Assembly: GCA_030549205.1 (NCBI GenBank)
Contig: JAUKTV010000003.1
Span: 3,100,001 to 3,164,000 of the forward strand
Direction: 5' to 3'
Length of the DNA: 64,000 bases
Origin: Apiosordaria backusii
Taxonomy: Eukaryota > Ascomycota > Sordariomycetes > Sordariales > Lasiosphaeriaceae
Shown: one piece after another, positions 21,101-32,247 of the stretch
Layout: each line of letters starts with the position of its first letter
Numbering within the stretch: the first letter of the stretch is position 1
Notes under the pieces: generated by a model
What the model saw: only the letters and a program-made list of their open reading frames with translations
The model's database searches: none
What the model was told of the DNA's origin: nothing
Made by a program: the position numbers and the translations under genes

Positions 21101-21265
21101 TCCTCCTGGAGAGGTAAATTTGTCTTTTCGACGGCTCCGCACTGCCCTCTATCTACCTTGGTTGTCCCCTATATCACATACCTACTACTGTCAGCGCATC
21201 GTCATGAGAGTCAGTGACCGCGGCGATACCAGACAGCAACACCTCACCTTCACATCTCAACGATC

Positions 21266-22771
21266 ATGGGCAAAAGCTTGAGCAATTACTTATCAAGCTT
21301 TGCAGTTCACGTTCAGACTCGCCAGATCTTGCGCCGAGTTGCGACCGGCAAATTACCTCACGAAGACGGAATAGCCTCGCCCGTTATGGATGACGAGGAG
21401 AGTCCCCTCTTGGGGCATGGGCATAGACTTGCCAATGGCTCCGAACCCAACTTTTGGAAGCACCTTCTTTTCAACCGCACCAGCAGTCCCGGCACCAAGA
21501 GCTCGAATCCTCTGGTACGGGTGCCGGCGCATGTATGGAATGTCTTCAAGATTACCCTGCTTAGCAGTAAGTACCTGTCTACTTGTGATATTCTGCCACA
21601 GGATTCCTAACACGACATATCAGCTTGGATCAATGTCCTCCTTGTTTTTGTCCCCTTTGGACTCATTGCTGGCACATTTGAATGGAACCCAACATTGGTT
21701 TTCACCCTCAACTTTTTCGCCATTATCCCGCTCGCCGCCATCCTGTCCTTTGCAACAGAAGAGATCGCGGCCCGGCTTGGCGAGACTCTCGGTGGCTTGG
21801 TCAACGCCACGTTGGGCAATGCCGTGGAACTAATTGTATGTCCCCTTTTAACGCAGTTTTGCCATGCTCTCATACTCATCTCTGGACAGGTCAGTATTGT
21901 CGCCTTGAGGGCAGGTCAGGTGGAGATTGTCCAGGCTTCCATGCTTGGATCGATCCTCTCCAACCTTCTCCTTGTCCTGGGCATGTGCTTCTTCCTCGGT
22001 GGCCTCGCCAACATGCGCGACGCCAATGGAAACGCCATTGAGCAAAGCTTCTCTACGGGTACGGCCCAGACGACATGCTCTCTTATGACGCTTGCATCGG
22101 CAACCATGATTCTGCCGGCCGCTCTGTACGGCGTCCTGGACAACTCCTCAGACGGGCACAAAGAGGAGGTAGCTTTGCTTCTTTCTCGCTGCTCATCGGT
22201 CGTTTTGCTCACCCTCTACGTCATGTATCTGATCTTTTCGCTCCGTTCACATAAGCGACTGTTCGAGTCCGAGGCCGGACCTAACGCGGAGGAGGACGAG
22301 CACGACCCGCTTCTTGGTCCCTGGTCCGCTGGCGTCGTGCTGCTGCTCACTACCCTGGTTATTAGCTTTTGCGCCGACCACATGGTCAACAGCATCGACG
22401 CCGTGGCCGAAAGTGGTGCCATGAACAAGACGTTCATCGGTTTGATTCTTATTCCGATTGTGGGCAATGCGGCGGAACATGTCACGGCTTGTGTGGTGGC
22501 TGTGAAGAATAAGATGGATCTGGCCATGGGCGTTGCGATTGGATCTAGCATTCAGATTTCGCTGCTGGTGACTCCCTCGTTGGTTCTGCTTGGCTGGGCG
22601 ATTGGTGTGCCAATGACGCTGAGGTTTCAGACTTTTGAGACGGTGGCTTTTGCGGTCTCAGTGCTGGTGGTGACATATACGGTACAGGACGGCAAGTCGA
22701 ACTACCTGGAGGGAGCTATGTTGCTGGGGCTTTATATGATTATTGCTCTGGCTTTTTGGGCGAGTGGGTAA
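21266..22771 (+). CDS. vcx1: Vacuolar Ca2+/H+ exchanger (CAX family)
   Basis: Exons 21266-21566, 21624-21835, 21890-22771; 464 residues. Introns are 57 nt (GTAAGT...CAG) and 54 nt (GTATGT...CAG). The protein loads Ca2+ into the vacuole in exchange for protons. A hydrophilic N-terminus of about 100 residues, a regulatory region in this family, precedes about 11 membrane helices. The first exchanger repeat has GNAVELIVSIVAL (formed only after removal of intron 2) and QASMLGSILSNLLLVLGMCF; the second has GNAAEHVTACVVAVKNKMDLAMGVAIGSSIQIS. These are the two glutamate-containing alpha repeats that bind the cation. An acidic loop near EEDEHDPLL lies between the halves, as in the acidic motif of CAX proteins. 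Intron 2 is in frame and without a stop, so an unspliced transcript would still translate. Confidence 0.93.
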
Positions 22772-23926
22772 ACTACTTGGCGGGATATCATCACTGTCAC
22801 AAATATTTAAGGGGCTTCCAGGAAATGGAGCTCATCAGAAACGAGGAACATCACATCGATAATCAACCACCACATTCCCGAGGAACATTACAACTACAGT
22901 GAACACCATATTAACGATCGACACCACATGAACGATCAACTATCACATCAAGGGGAATGAGTCAACATACCCCGAGTCCCGACGGACATATTTCTTATTT
23001 CCTCAGTATTTCTCCGGATGTGGTCTTTGGCTTTTGGTCTAAAAGATTATTCTTGCTTGCTTTGTTTTTCTTCTTCTTGTGTATATCATTTGCGCTATTT
23101 GCGCTTTAGCAACCTACTCTACCTGCCTATTCATACGTTTTAGCCACGAGGAGCAGGGGTGAGAAAGGGAAGGGGAAAGAGCTTGTGTACGATACGCGAC
23201 AGATGAGGAGGTTGAGGGACGAGAGGAGCGGGTGGTGATTTTCGTGCTTTTTGGTTTGCTTTTTGTTTTGTTTTGGTGCCTGATGGCGTTTTTGAGTATT
23301 TCTTTTGTGTTTTTCGTTACCTAGGTTACTTCTTTCCGGAGGTGGTTTTTGGAAGTTGGAGAGGTGGAAAGGCGGATGAGATAGGAAGTAAAGAGGAGCG
23401 AGAGAGCAATAAAGGAGTAAAAATTATGTGTCCCATGTGAGGCTGTGATGATGAGATGTTTGGCGAGAGGCATGTAGTTCATATGCCCATGTGTCTGAAC
23501 CCAAGAAAGGCCGCATAGTAGAGCATGCCACACGGCACATGATGCTGAGCCATATCGACCTCCAAGAAGCAATACCACGCCTTATAATTATATTCCTCAA
23601 CGCCTCCAAAATGATTCACATGCTTGCATAGTAATCTTCCCCCAGGCCATCAAGAATACATTACCACCCATGGTTTTATTTCTTTAGACGCCCCCCAAAG
23701 AGCTTCCCACCCATAATAACAATATCATTTCCATGCCTCCCAATATTCCCCCCAATGTCTGTCGATCTTTTTAAAAAAACTTGACCCCCAAATTCTCCTC
23801 CCCGCCCATGGTCTGGGCCTTTCCCCTTTTGACCAGCACTTGTATCGCCTTGATCAAGAGTTCCTGATCCAGGCCCCAAAACTCTATTTTTTTTTTCGTT
23901 TCATATCAGCACCTCTCCCTCTTCAC
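22772..23926. other. Convergent intergenic region, no gene seen
   Basis: This holds the 3' flanks of the exchanger gene (plus) and VPS25 (minus). It is AT-rich with T-runs and a series of ATCAAC/ACATC-like short repeats near 22850-22960. The longest frames (under 90 codons) have no protein character. Confidence 0.5.
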
Positions 23927-24473
23927 TTATACAATGGTTAGCTCGGACGTACCTGCTCCCCTGGTCCCCTCCCCCTCAGTGAGTTCATACACCGTCATCA
24001 CCTGTCCCCTGTTTCCCGTTTCGTCCACCCATTTCTCTACTATCGCAGCCCACTCTTCCGGCGTACGCCAGTAGATCCAGACTACGTCCCCCCCTCCCCC
24101 TTTACCTCCCCCTCCAACTCCCCGTTCTGTTGTATCCCCCCCCTTGCTCCCTGTTGTTGTTGTTGTGCCGGTGCAGTACTCAGCCCGGCCATCCTTGCGC
24201 ATAAAATCGATTATTTCCTTGATGTAGGGGAGGGATAGCCGGCGGTTGATACTGTCATTGTTGAAAAGGGGGTATACCGGGGACGTAGGAGAATTAGTGG
24301 CGTCGGAGAGGGATAGCCGGTAGAGGGTGTGGTGCCGACAAAAGGAGAGGATCAAAGAAGACCATTTGGTGAGCTGGGCGTGAGCGGTGGAGAGGTTGAG
24401 TTGCGGGGTGTAGAAGGGGGGGAAGGAGTGCTCTTTTGGGTAGGGGAAGGGGGGGGAGGGGATGGGGGGGCAT
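23927..24473 (-). CDS. vps25: ESCRT-II subunit VPS25, N-terminus frame-broken
   Basis: VPS25 is the ESCRT-II subunit present in two copies; its two winged-helix domains link ESCRT-II to ESCRT-III for sorting into multivesicular bodies. The frame from about 24440 to 23927 has the family signatures in order: YPKEHSFPPFYTPQ, then LILSFCRHHTLYRLSL, LFNNDSINRRL, FMRKDGRAEY, and VWIYWRTPEEWAAIVEKWV near the C-terminus. A Gly/Thr-rich insertion of about 25 residues sits before VWIYWR. No ATG is in frame upstream. The best candidate ATG, at 24473, is in another frame; removing one C from the run of eight C on the minus strand (plus-strand G-run near 24450) would place it about 11 codons before YPKE. 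No AG dinucleotide exists on the minus strand from 24669 to 24434, so a spliced upstream exon joining inside that stretch is excluded. This is either a homopolymer error or an unresolved first exon. Confidence 0.82.
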
Positions 24474-24945
24474 ATTGGGGGGATAGGAAAGGGGGGGATG
24501 GGGAAGGACGTATGAGGGATAAAAGAGGGTTTCGAAAGATGGGGATGGGTGTTGTGAGATTCGTGAAAGGGGTTGGGTGAGTAAAAGAGGGAGTGGTGAG
24601 TGAATGAATGGATGTGTTGAATGTCGATGAGAGAGAGGTATGGTGGGGTTGTGTGATAAAGAGTGCCAAGCTTTTGGAGAGCTGTGCTTGGTGCCTTGCA
24701 TGGCGGGGTCTTGGGGCTGGAAAAGTGTTGCGACGCCGTCAAGGTTCACAGCAATATTCGAAGATAACTTTTGGTATTCATCAAAGAGATGGGAAAACCC
24801 CAACGCGTTACGCCTGGCTATCCTTAAGGTTCCGTATCCATATCATCACAAAAAGCAGTCGTCCATCCAAGTGTCCGCCCATCCTGTCCGACCATACCCA
24901 ACAACAAATCCCCATATATACCAATACTAAACAACAAAAACAAGA
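24474..24945. promoter_or_regulatory. VPS25 upstream region / NDC80 3' flank
   Basis: On the minus strand this is an extremely pyrimidine-rich leader (24480-24660) upstream of VPS25. Its right-hand end is the 3' flank of NDC80, which is on the same strand. An ATG at about 24710 on the minus strand opens a frame out of register with VPS25. Confidence 0.5.
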
Positions 24946-27220
24946 CTACATGTCAATAGCCTGGGTATCATCTCTCATCTCGTCACTCCCCAACTCCTTC
25001 TCCAGCTCATCCGCCACAAAGCTCTCATACTCCTCCAAGTTCTTCTGCACGTGCATCTTGAACTTGATCACATCGTTGAGCATGCGCATCGTTTCCGTGT
25101 GCAGCTCTTCCCTGAGCGCATTGGCGCGCAATGTCAATTGTTCATACCTGTACTCTTGTTAGCCATATAATCTTCATCTCGAACTTTCGAAGAGCGGCAA
25201 CATACTCAATATTCGTATTCATCTCCCTCTGCTCCATCAACTGCACACTCTCACTCAGCTGCGCCCTCATCTTGGCCAGCTCCTTCTCCATCTTCTCAAT
25301 CTGCGCATCGCTCGCCATCTTCTGCGCCGACGTCATCTCCTTTGTCTTTTCATACTCCTCCTCCGCCGCCCTCACCCTGTGCTGCAGTGCCTCTACCTCG
25401 TTCCTCTTGTCCTCAATCGCCTCCTTCGCCCTATCCAGCAAATCGTGGTCCTCCATCATCATATCCAGCGCCTGTTTTCTTCTTTCAGACACCTCCTTCC
25501 GGAGCACCAAGAAGCTGCTCTTAACCTCCCCGCGCAAGTCCAGATTCAAGATGTGTGCTGGCTGGTACCCCGTTGTAGAGTCAGCCAGCAACCGATCACC
25601 GCCCTCTGCTGATGATGATGGGCCGAGAGAGGAAGAGAAGTTAGACGGGCCGTCGCTGACTGTGACTTGGAGCTCGTAGTCCCTGCCCTTGGCGTTGATG
25701 GCAGTGGAGGGAATGAGACCTATTTGGTAGGCAACGGTATTATACTTATCCACTGCCCTCTCCAGCTCCTCCAGCCGCCGACTGGCTTCCAGTTCCCTGT
25801 CCAAGACCTTGCGTTTCACGTCCTCCAACCGTTGATTAGCCGACTCTATGCTCCTCTGTAGACGTTCACGCTCGGCAGTCATGCGGTCGATATCCTGCAT
25901 GCTGATTCCTTGGTCATCCACCGCCTTTTGCAGTCTCCGCCGCTCATCCTCCGCCTCTTTAACCTCCTCGACAAGCTTGTCGAATTCTTGCTGTAGGATC
26001 TGGTTCTTGGCTTCGTATCGGTTTGATTTCTCGGTCACTATCGTGTTGTACTCCTCAAACTTGGCCCTGTCCTCCTGCATGATCTTGAAGTGGTTGTCCA
26101 AGACTGCCGGGTCAGGGGTAGACTTTTCTAGCTCCTCAATTTCTTTTTGAAGCCTGGCATTTTCCGTTTCCAACATTTCTAATTCCTGGATATATTTCGC
26201 ATTAGAGTGTTGAAAGTCGGCCGCCATTTGCTCAATATGTGGTGCCAGGGCTGCTTCCACGTCCTCATCTCCCGCGTCATCGTCCATGTTAAGCCAGTTC
26301 TGGTATGCTCGCGTCAAAAAGTTAAAGATGATGGTATCGCCCGTGACATCGACGCCCGCTTCCAGGCAGGCTTCGTCGTACTGGTTGTGGGAGTAGCGCT
26401 CGAGCATCTGAGCGAGCTGCATCATCCAGTGCAAAAGACCCAAGAATGTACTCCAATTTTGACCTCCTACAGCGGCAATTTGTGACTTGGTAATGCTCTT
26501 CTCGTAGGGATAGCGCAGCTGCTTGAGCAATGGTGGAACCTCTTGATCGATATTCTTTTGGAAGCGGTAGCTGGGGTCGATGCGCCGGTAAAGCCACTGG
26601 AACATAAAGTTGAAGTCTTTTTGTGTCGGCGACTTGATAAAATTGTCCGACAGCTTGTGGTTCATCTCCATCTCGAAGTTGTTTTGCGCGAGGTATTCGA
26701 GAAGCTCCTGGCCGAGGCGGCCTTGGTATGATCGGTCTTTGAGGGGTCGTGGATCGCGCGGTACGCCTGCTGCTTGCGGTGCTTGTTGGAAGAAACTCTG
26801 ATGCCCGCCCATTGGTATTCCCATGCCGCTGCTGGGACCGCCGATTCCTGAGGGACGCGCCCGGTAGACGCTGCTGCGGCGGTCATTGTCTTGATTGCTC
26901 GAGGGTCCTGGTGTGTGGTAGGAAGGCTTCAGTGATGTCGTGTTGCCGCTGTTCGTGTTGTAAGCCGATACAGAAGCGCGCTTGACGGACGATAGACCAA
27001 TATCGGCGAGGTTTGTTCCAGACGAGGAGCGCTGGAACATGGGCTGGCTTGGGCGCTGCATCGCCAGCGAGTGGCGCGACCCCGACATGGAGCGCGCATG
27101 GCTGGCGGGCCCGCCAATGCTGCCAATATGACTTTGTCGCTTCATGGCGGACGGCGGTTGTGGGATGTTGGAATTGAGGTTGAGACCTCCGAGCGTCTCT
27201 CGCGGCCTTCGACTCGACAT
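24946..27220 (-). CDS. ndc80: Kinetochore protein Ndc80/Hec1
   Basis: Exon 1 27220-25206, a 58-nt intron 25148-25205 (GTATGT...ACAG), exon 2 25147-24946; 738 residues. Ndc80 is the microtubule-binding subunit of the NDC80 complex, which joins kinetochores to spindle microtubules. A basic, Ser-rich tail (residues 1 to about 110, with SSRRPRETLGGLN at the start) is the usual Aurora B target. The calponin-homology domain follows with the signature DPRPLKDRSYQGRLGQELLEYL, PTQKDFNFMFQWLYRRIDP and LKQLRYPYEKSITKSQI, then GGQNWSTFLGLLHWM. From about 300 a long coiled coil runs almost to the end. The intron removal restores REMNTNIEYEQLTLRANAL; reading through would replace the last 67 residues. The divergent neighbour is PEX14. 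Confidence 0.95.
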
Positions 27221-27821
27221 GGTGGTGATGTCGAAAAAATACACTAAAGGACCGGTCCCCTGTCACACCCCTCGTCTTTTTTTGTACAGCGCTTTCGCCA
27301 ATTATACTGGGATATGTCTCGACAGTCGGTAGGCGCAAGGACGATGCGCCAGAGATATTTCAGTCAATAATTTGGCGAATATTTCGAGGTGGTTGGCGTC
27401 GAGGTGATAGCTGCAAGGCCGTTGAAGCAAAGCCTTGGGCAACGGCGGCGACTTGAGCGTTGTGACAGTTGGCGAAGTACGTACTTCGCTGTAAATTACT
27501 TGGTTGCTGTGGTAAACAAACACGCAGGCGGGGCATCCATTTGTCGCCCCGCTGTCAAGGGTATGGGTGGCTTGGCAGACGACACGTGACACCGGCCATT
27601 CAAATCCGGGGGAAGCACTGAGCGCGGCAGAGTCCACTGAAAGAACAGGGGCACGGGCCGGCATGAACCTCGGCTTCCCGCGCGCCATCGCATTTCCTAG
27701 ACCGTCGTCATCAGCTCCTACTTTTTACTCTTCAGCTTTCGGCGCGTCTTGCGCTCTTCATCATTTCTACTCCTTACAAAAAAGGGGCATAGACTGCGGA
27801 GGACATACGAGACAACACAAG
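27221..27821. promoter_or_regulatory. Divergent promoter, NDC80 and PEX14
   Basis: 601 bp between two outward-facing start codons. No gene is seen. A repeated TACGTACTTCG-like element occurs near 27477-27487. Confidence 0.5.
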
Positions 27822-29071
27822 ATGGCCATTCGTGAGGAGCTTGTTGCTTCGGCAGCAACGTGTAAGTCTCAGTCAATCTCGAGAGGAGATACACACCCGG
27901 ATGCGTACTGACATTCATCGGCTTCTAGTCTTGCAGGACCCAAGTGTCGCCGCGTCTCCAATCGAGAAGAAGATCGCCTTTTTGCAAGCAAAGAATCTTA
28001 CCCAAGAGGAGGTGAACGCTGCGCTTGCTCGTGTCAGCCCTCAGGCCGCGCCGCCACAAGCATACACATCCCAAGCCGTAGCACCAGCCGCGCAACAACC
28101 ACCCCAACAGTACTATGGACAGCAATACCCCCCACAGCAATATCCCCCATATGGATGGCAACCACCACCTCAGCCAGTGGCCCCTAGACGGGATTGGCGG
28201 GATTGGTTCATCATGGCCACGGTTGTCAGTGGTGTATCGTACGGCCTGTTCTCACTGGGAAAGGTATGCATCGCTTGAAGTGTTGTAGTGTAGTCATGCA
28301 TGCTGATCAGCAAAACAGCGCTACGTCTACCCCTTGATTGCGCCACCCACACCGGAAAGACTGGAGCAAGACAAAAAGTCCATCGATGAGCAATTCGAAA
28401 AGACGTTTGCGCTCGTCGAGCAACTCGCCAAGGATACCGAGGCCCTCAAGGCCGCTGAGACCGAACGCACCGAGAAGTTAGACAGCGCCCTCAACGAGCT
28501 CGAGACGGTGATCGGTGACCTCAAGTCGGCCAACCGCCGCCGCGACGACGAGGCGCAACGCGTCAGGGATGATGTGCAGAACCTGAAAGACTCGATCCCA
28601 CGGGCGCTCAACAACCAGAAGGACCTCACCGACACGCGGCTTAGGGAAGTCAATGCCGAGCTGAAGAGCCTGAAGACATTGATCACACAGCGCATGAACC
28701 CCACGGCTACCTCAACCAGTGTCAACAACTACCTCCGCCCGTCTGCCAGCACCAATGGAACGCCCGCCACCAGCCCGGCCGTGACCCCCGCTCCTGCCGC
28801 GCCCGCAGCTGAGACATCCAACAACACCGAGAACAAGGACGAGCCCAAGACCACAACGTATCAGGATTATTTGTCCAACCCCAACCGCGCTGCCTCGACT
28901 GCCTCGCCCTTTAGCAGCGGCATGGCGGCCAAGGCGTCGATCCCAGCGTGGCAGATGATGGCTTCCAACAAGAATGCGGCGGCAGCTTCGTCATCGACGC
29001 CGGCGGCTCCTACCGGTGAGGCGGCGGGAAGCAGCGCTGGCAGCACTGATACCCCTGCCACGAGCTCATAG
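27822..29071 (+). CDS. pex14: Peroxisomal docking protein Pex14
   Basis: Exons 27822-27861, 27929-28263, 28319-29071; introns of 67 nt (GTAAGT...TAG) and 55 nt (GTATGC...CAG); 375 residues. Pex14 forms the import pore/docking complex with Pex13 and receives cargo-loaded Pex5. Exon 1 supplies MAIREELVASAAT and joins FLQDPSVAASPIEKKIAFLQ, the conserved helical Pex5/Pex19-binding domain (residues 1-60). A Pro/Gln/Tyr-rich linker follows. A hydrophobic segment WFIMATVVSGVSYGLFSLG lies at about 107-124, then the RYVYPLIAPPTPE turn, a coiled coil (about 140-235) and a Ser/Ala/Thr-rich tail containing SIPAWQMM. The frame ends at TAG (29069-29071). The sequence after this stop stays open and encodes a strongly acidic tail (separate entry). 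Confidence 0.94.
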
Positions 29072-29248
29072 GAGGACCACGAGGACGGAAGCGATAATGA
29101 CAGCTCGGAGGACTATACAGACGGAAGCGTTGATGATTTGTCGGAGGAGGACTGCATGGATAAAAGCGATGATAATTTATTGGAGGAGGAGGAGGAGGAG
29201 GAGGAGTGCGACGAGGAGCATATGGAATGGCTAAGACGAGCTTGCTGA
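29072..29248 (+). other. In-frame acidic extension after the PEX14 stop
   Basis: From the codon after TAG the same frame stays open for 58 codons to TGA at 29246-29248. About half of the residues are Asp or Glu, including a run of eight Glu. Three diverged 36-39-nt units, each of the form D-G/K-S-x-D-D/N-x-S/L-E-E, give it an internal repeat structure. It ends HMEWLRRAC. Many animal Pex14 proteins end in an acidic tail, so this may be a readthrough domain, the remnant of a longer Pex14, or the result of a single wrong base call. As drawn it is 3' UTR. Confidence 0.5.
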
Positions 29249-30310
29249 GTGGAAGGCTCGGTGACGGTTGGATATGATGATAATGTGCACACCAGTTCAG
29301 TAGTGTTATGGTGGGTGTGGTTTTGTGTACAGTACATTACGGCCTTGTTTTTCTTAAACAGACATTTTCACAGCAGAGAGAACACAACGCAGCGCGGTCT
29401 TTTTATTTATTTATTTTGGATTGTAGCAAGCCAAGCCCGATCATCTCATGATGTGTTCATGTCGGGAAATTGTGACGGATAGTAAGTTTGAAGGCTGCAG
29501 GTGATGGGTTTGAGCTTCTCCGGAGTCGCGGGGAGTTATAAGAGTGCGGTGTTCGCCCTCGACGAACAAAGACATCAATAATATGCGTTGGAAGGGGAAC
29601 CCGACAGCTTGGGACGGTTGTGGGGTCTGGGCTTTTTTTGGTAGGAATTTCGATTTCTCCAATGTTGACCACAGCTTCTCCCATCTCTTTTGCATGGGCT
29701 ATCAGCCTCTGGGGAGTCGATGACACCACATTGGCGTTTGGTTGCTGCGGGAGGGTGCAGTAGCGGATGACTTATTTCTAGGAGTAGGGCGAGTAGTACA
29801 CAGTACACAATGAAACAAAGACTCGGCATAGGCTTGCTTCTATGAGACGGGAATGCGGGGGTGGCATCCCAAGCCGAGGCACGTTTTTTCTGCTGACTGA
29901 CTGTCTTTCATCCCGTCTTTTTTTGCATCTTTGATCTGAATCGATCTGGGAGTTGTGGTGCAAGCAAAGTCTGAGCACTTGGAGAGATGATCATTGGATC
30001 ATTGAATCGGGATTGGGATGGAGGGGATGGGGGAACTTTTACAAAGTGGGATTTGCTTGCGAGTGGATGGATAGGTGTGGGCTAGTGAAAGAATCCTTGT
30101 CACTTTTATTAGCTGCTGCTGCTGCTGCTGCTGAAGGGATATACCTATACATATTCATCATCCTTCTTTTTTTTTCTTGTTCAGTCTTTTCAACTCTCAA
30201 CTCCCAGCCTTGCCACTTTGTGGTTTTCTTCTCACATCTTCCCAAGATACCCACCCCGGCTTTTTCTTCACCTCATTGTATCACCACACCCCAGTCACCA
30301 CCACCAAAAA
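29249..30310. other. Intergenic, no gene recognised
   Basis: Holds the PEX14 3' flank and the promoter/leader of the hydrolase gene. Contains a (GCT)7 run at 30112-30133 and a T-rich tract at about 30167-30178. Small minus-strand frames at 29440-29980 lack protein character. Confidence 0.5.
30112..30133. repeat. (GCT)n trinucleotide repeat
   Basis: Pure GCT/CTG run of about seven units located about 180 bp before the hydrolase start codon, in the presumed leader or promoter. Confidence 0.85.
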
Positions 30311-31931
30311 ATGACCAACATCCAAGAAGACGCCCTCAACGCCGCAGCAATGGCAGGCGACATACCCCCCGCCGCCGCCGCCGCTGCCTCACCCCCATCA
30401 AAACCAAAAACCTCCGACCCATCCACCTACAAATTCCTCAAGGCCATGCTCCCCCACCTCCCTCTCCTCCTCCGCACCGCCATCCTCCACCTCCTACACC
30501 TCTCCCCCCAGTCCCCCTACCTAGACCTCAAAACCGCCTTGATCGTCAACGTGTTAAGAGTGTACATCAACCACCCCAACCCCAAATCCATATCCGAGAC
30601 AAAGGACTTTTTGAACAAATTTCCTTCGATCAAGGGGAGGATATGGGTGAGCACTTACTCCATACCTGTCCCTACCAGTGACACCCAGACCGCTATCAAG
30701 TCCCTTTTCTCTACTGCCATAAACGCCTTGGCTCAGGATGGGGGGGTGTATAAGGGGCAAATGCCGCAAGTGAGCGCAGTAGAGGGGGAGTGGACGGGCT
30801 ACAGGGCCAATGCAGGACCGGAATCGAGGTTGCCAAAGGGTTTGACGGAAAGGGAGCTGTATGCGGAATTGATGAAGGAGGTGAAGGGCAAAACGACCGT
30901 GTTGTACTTCCACGGGGGGGCGTATTGGCTTATGGATCCTGTCACCCACCGCCCAACGACAAAAACCCTGGCGAAGGTTACCGGAGGGAGGGTATTCAGC
31001 GTGAGGTATCGGCTCGCGCCTGAGAACCCATTCCCGGCGGCAGTGGTGGATGGGTTGGTTGCTTACCTTGGGCTTTTATACCCCGATCAAGATGCTTTTC
31101 ATGAGTCGATCCCGCCAAACGAGATTGTTTTTGCTGGGGATAGGTAACGCCACGTTTCACTTTTGCCATGAGAGAGATACAACGTGAACAAAAGGCTAAC
31201 GGGGATACAGTGCCGGTGGAAACTTGTGTTTGAGTCTGCTCCAGCTGATTCTACATCTTCACCGAACAGGCCAGAGACAAATCCTCTGGAATGGCAAGAT
31301 GGTGGATATCCCGCTTCCAGCGGGGATAGCGGTGAACTCCCCCTGGTTGGACGTCACCCACTCCTCACCGTCTTGCATCAAGAATGCCCCGTTTGACTAC
31401 CTCCCTGAGCCTTCCCTCTTGAAAGCAGCAGAGGCCAAGCGGCCGCCTTGTGGGATTTGGCCTTCCACGCCCAGGCGGAGTCATATTTACGTTGCTGATG
31501 AGCTGCTGATGCACCCTTTGGTGTCGGTCGTTTTGGCAAAGAGCTGGGAGGGGGCACCGCCGGTGTATATCTGCACTGGGTGGGAGCTGTTGGCGGACGA
31601 GGATAAATACATTGCAAAGAAGATGTGGGAGGAGGGGGTGAGGGTCAGGTTTGAGGAGTATGAGGGGATGCCTCATTGTTTTGGGTTGATTTTCCCGGGG
31701 TTGAAGGAGGCGAGGAGGTGTTTTGATGGTTGGGGTGGGTTCATCAAGAGTGTGGTGGAAGGGGAGGGGGAGCAGGGGAGTAGGTTTTTAACTATCAAGG
31801 CTGGGACGCTGGAGGAGGCGGAGAGGAAGGGGGAGGAGGTTAGTCAGGATAAGGAGGAGGTTATCAGACGGAGGATGGAGGGGCAGTTGAAGGGGGAGAG
31901 GGTCGTGGGTGAGGGAGTTGCGAAGTTGTGA
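30311..31931 (+). CDS. HSL-type alpha/beta hydrolase (esterase/lipase)
   Basis: Exon 1 30311-31143, a 67-nt intron 31144-31210, exon 2 31211-31931; 517 residues. The fold is the hormone-sensitive-lipase branch of alpha/beta hydrolases. The oxyanion motif HGGAYW lies at about residue 200-205, followed by SVRYRLAPENPFPAAVVDG. The nucleophile elbow GDSAGG is created exactly at the splice junction (GAT AG | T GCC GGT GGA), which confirms the intron. Further on, the catalytic Asp region is in TGWELLADEDKY and the His in GMPHCFG. A hydrophobic region at about residues 40-65 may bind membrane. The C-terminal 50 residues are Glu/Arg/Lys-rich and outside the fold. The ATG at 30311 has a favourable purine context. 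Substrate unknown; the next gene is sterol-reductase-like. Confidence 0.88.
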
Positions 31932-32208
31932 TGAAACCTGATCAAGTCAAGAATTTGGGCGTATATGACAAGGGCTAGAAAGGAAAACGGGCGTTCTGGG
32001 CGTGATTTTCACATACATATTCCATCTATAATTCTAATCCTTCTCACTTACACCCCTTGACCGTTATCAACCGTTGCCAACGTCCTCCCAAAAGGCAACA
32101 AACAAGGGTTCTTCCCCAGAGTAAGCGGACCCACATGGTCCCATTCTTGGCACCTCCATTCTTTTACATACACAACCCATCTTACATCTCACTCTCATCC
32201 CCATCTCT

Positions 32209-32247
<39 letters not shown>

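Larger units (their letters stand above)
17259..21265. other. 4 kb gene-poor region with simple repeats
   Basis: No conserved protein is recognisable. The left half (17.3-18.8 kb) is AT-rich with several microsatellites; the right half has many short overlapping frames on both strands without domain character, including a 288-codon minus-strand frame at 20276-21142 which I reject. The last 300 bp are the leader of the exchanger gene; GTAAGT at 20959-20964, after an isolated ATG, could be the donor of a 5'UTR intron. Confidence 0.5.

Noticed and set aside
20276..21142. 288-codon minus-strand frame in the gap before the calcium exchanger gene
   Set aside because: No domain or motif, odd Arg/Ser composition, starts at a non-ATG codon or weak site and overlaps the exchanger leader; similar-length chance frames exist on the other strand.
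28974..29234. Plus-strand Arg-rich frame overlapping the PEX14 tail and its acidic extension
   Set aside because: It is the alternate-frame image of acidic GAG/GAC repeats; the PEX14 frame itself is the informative one.
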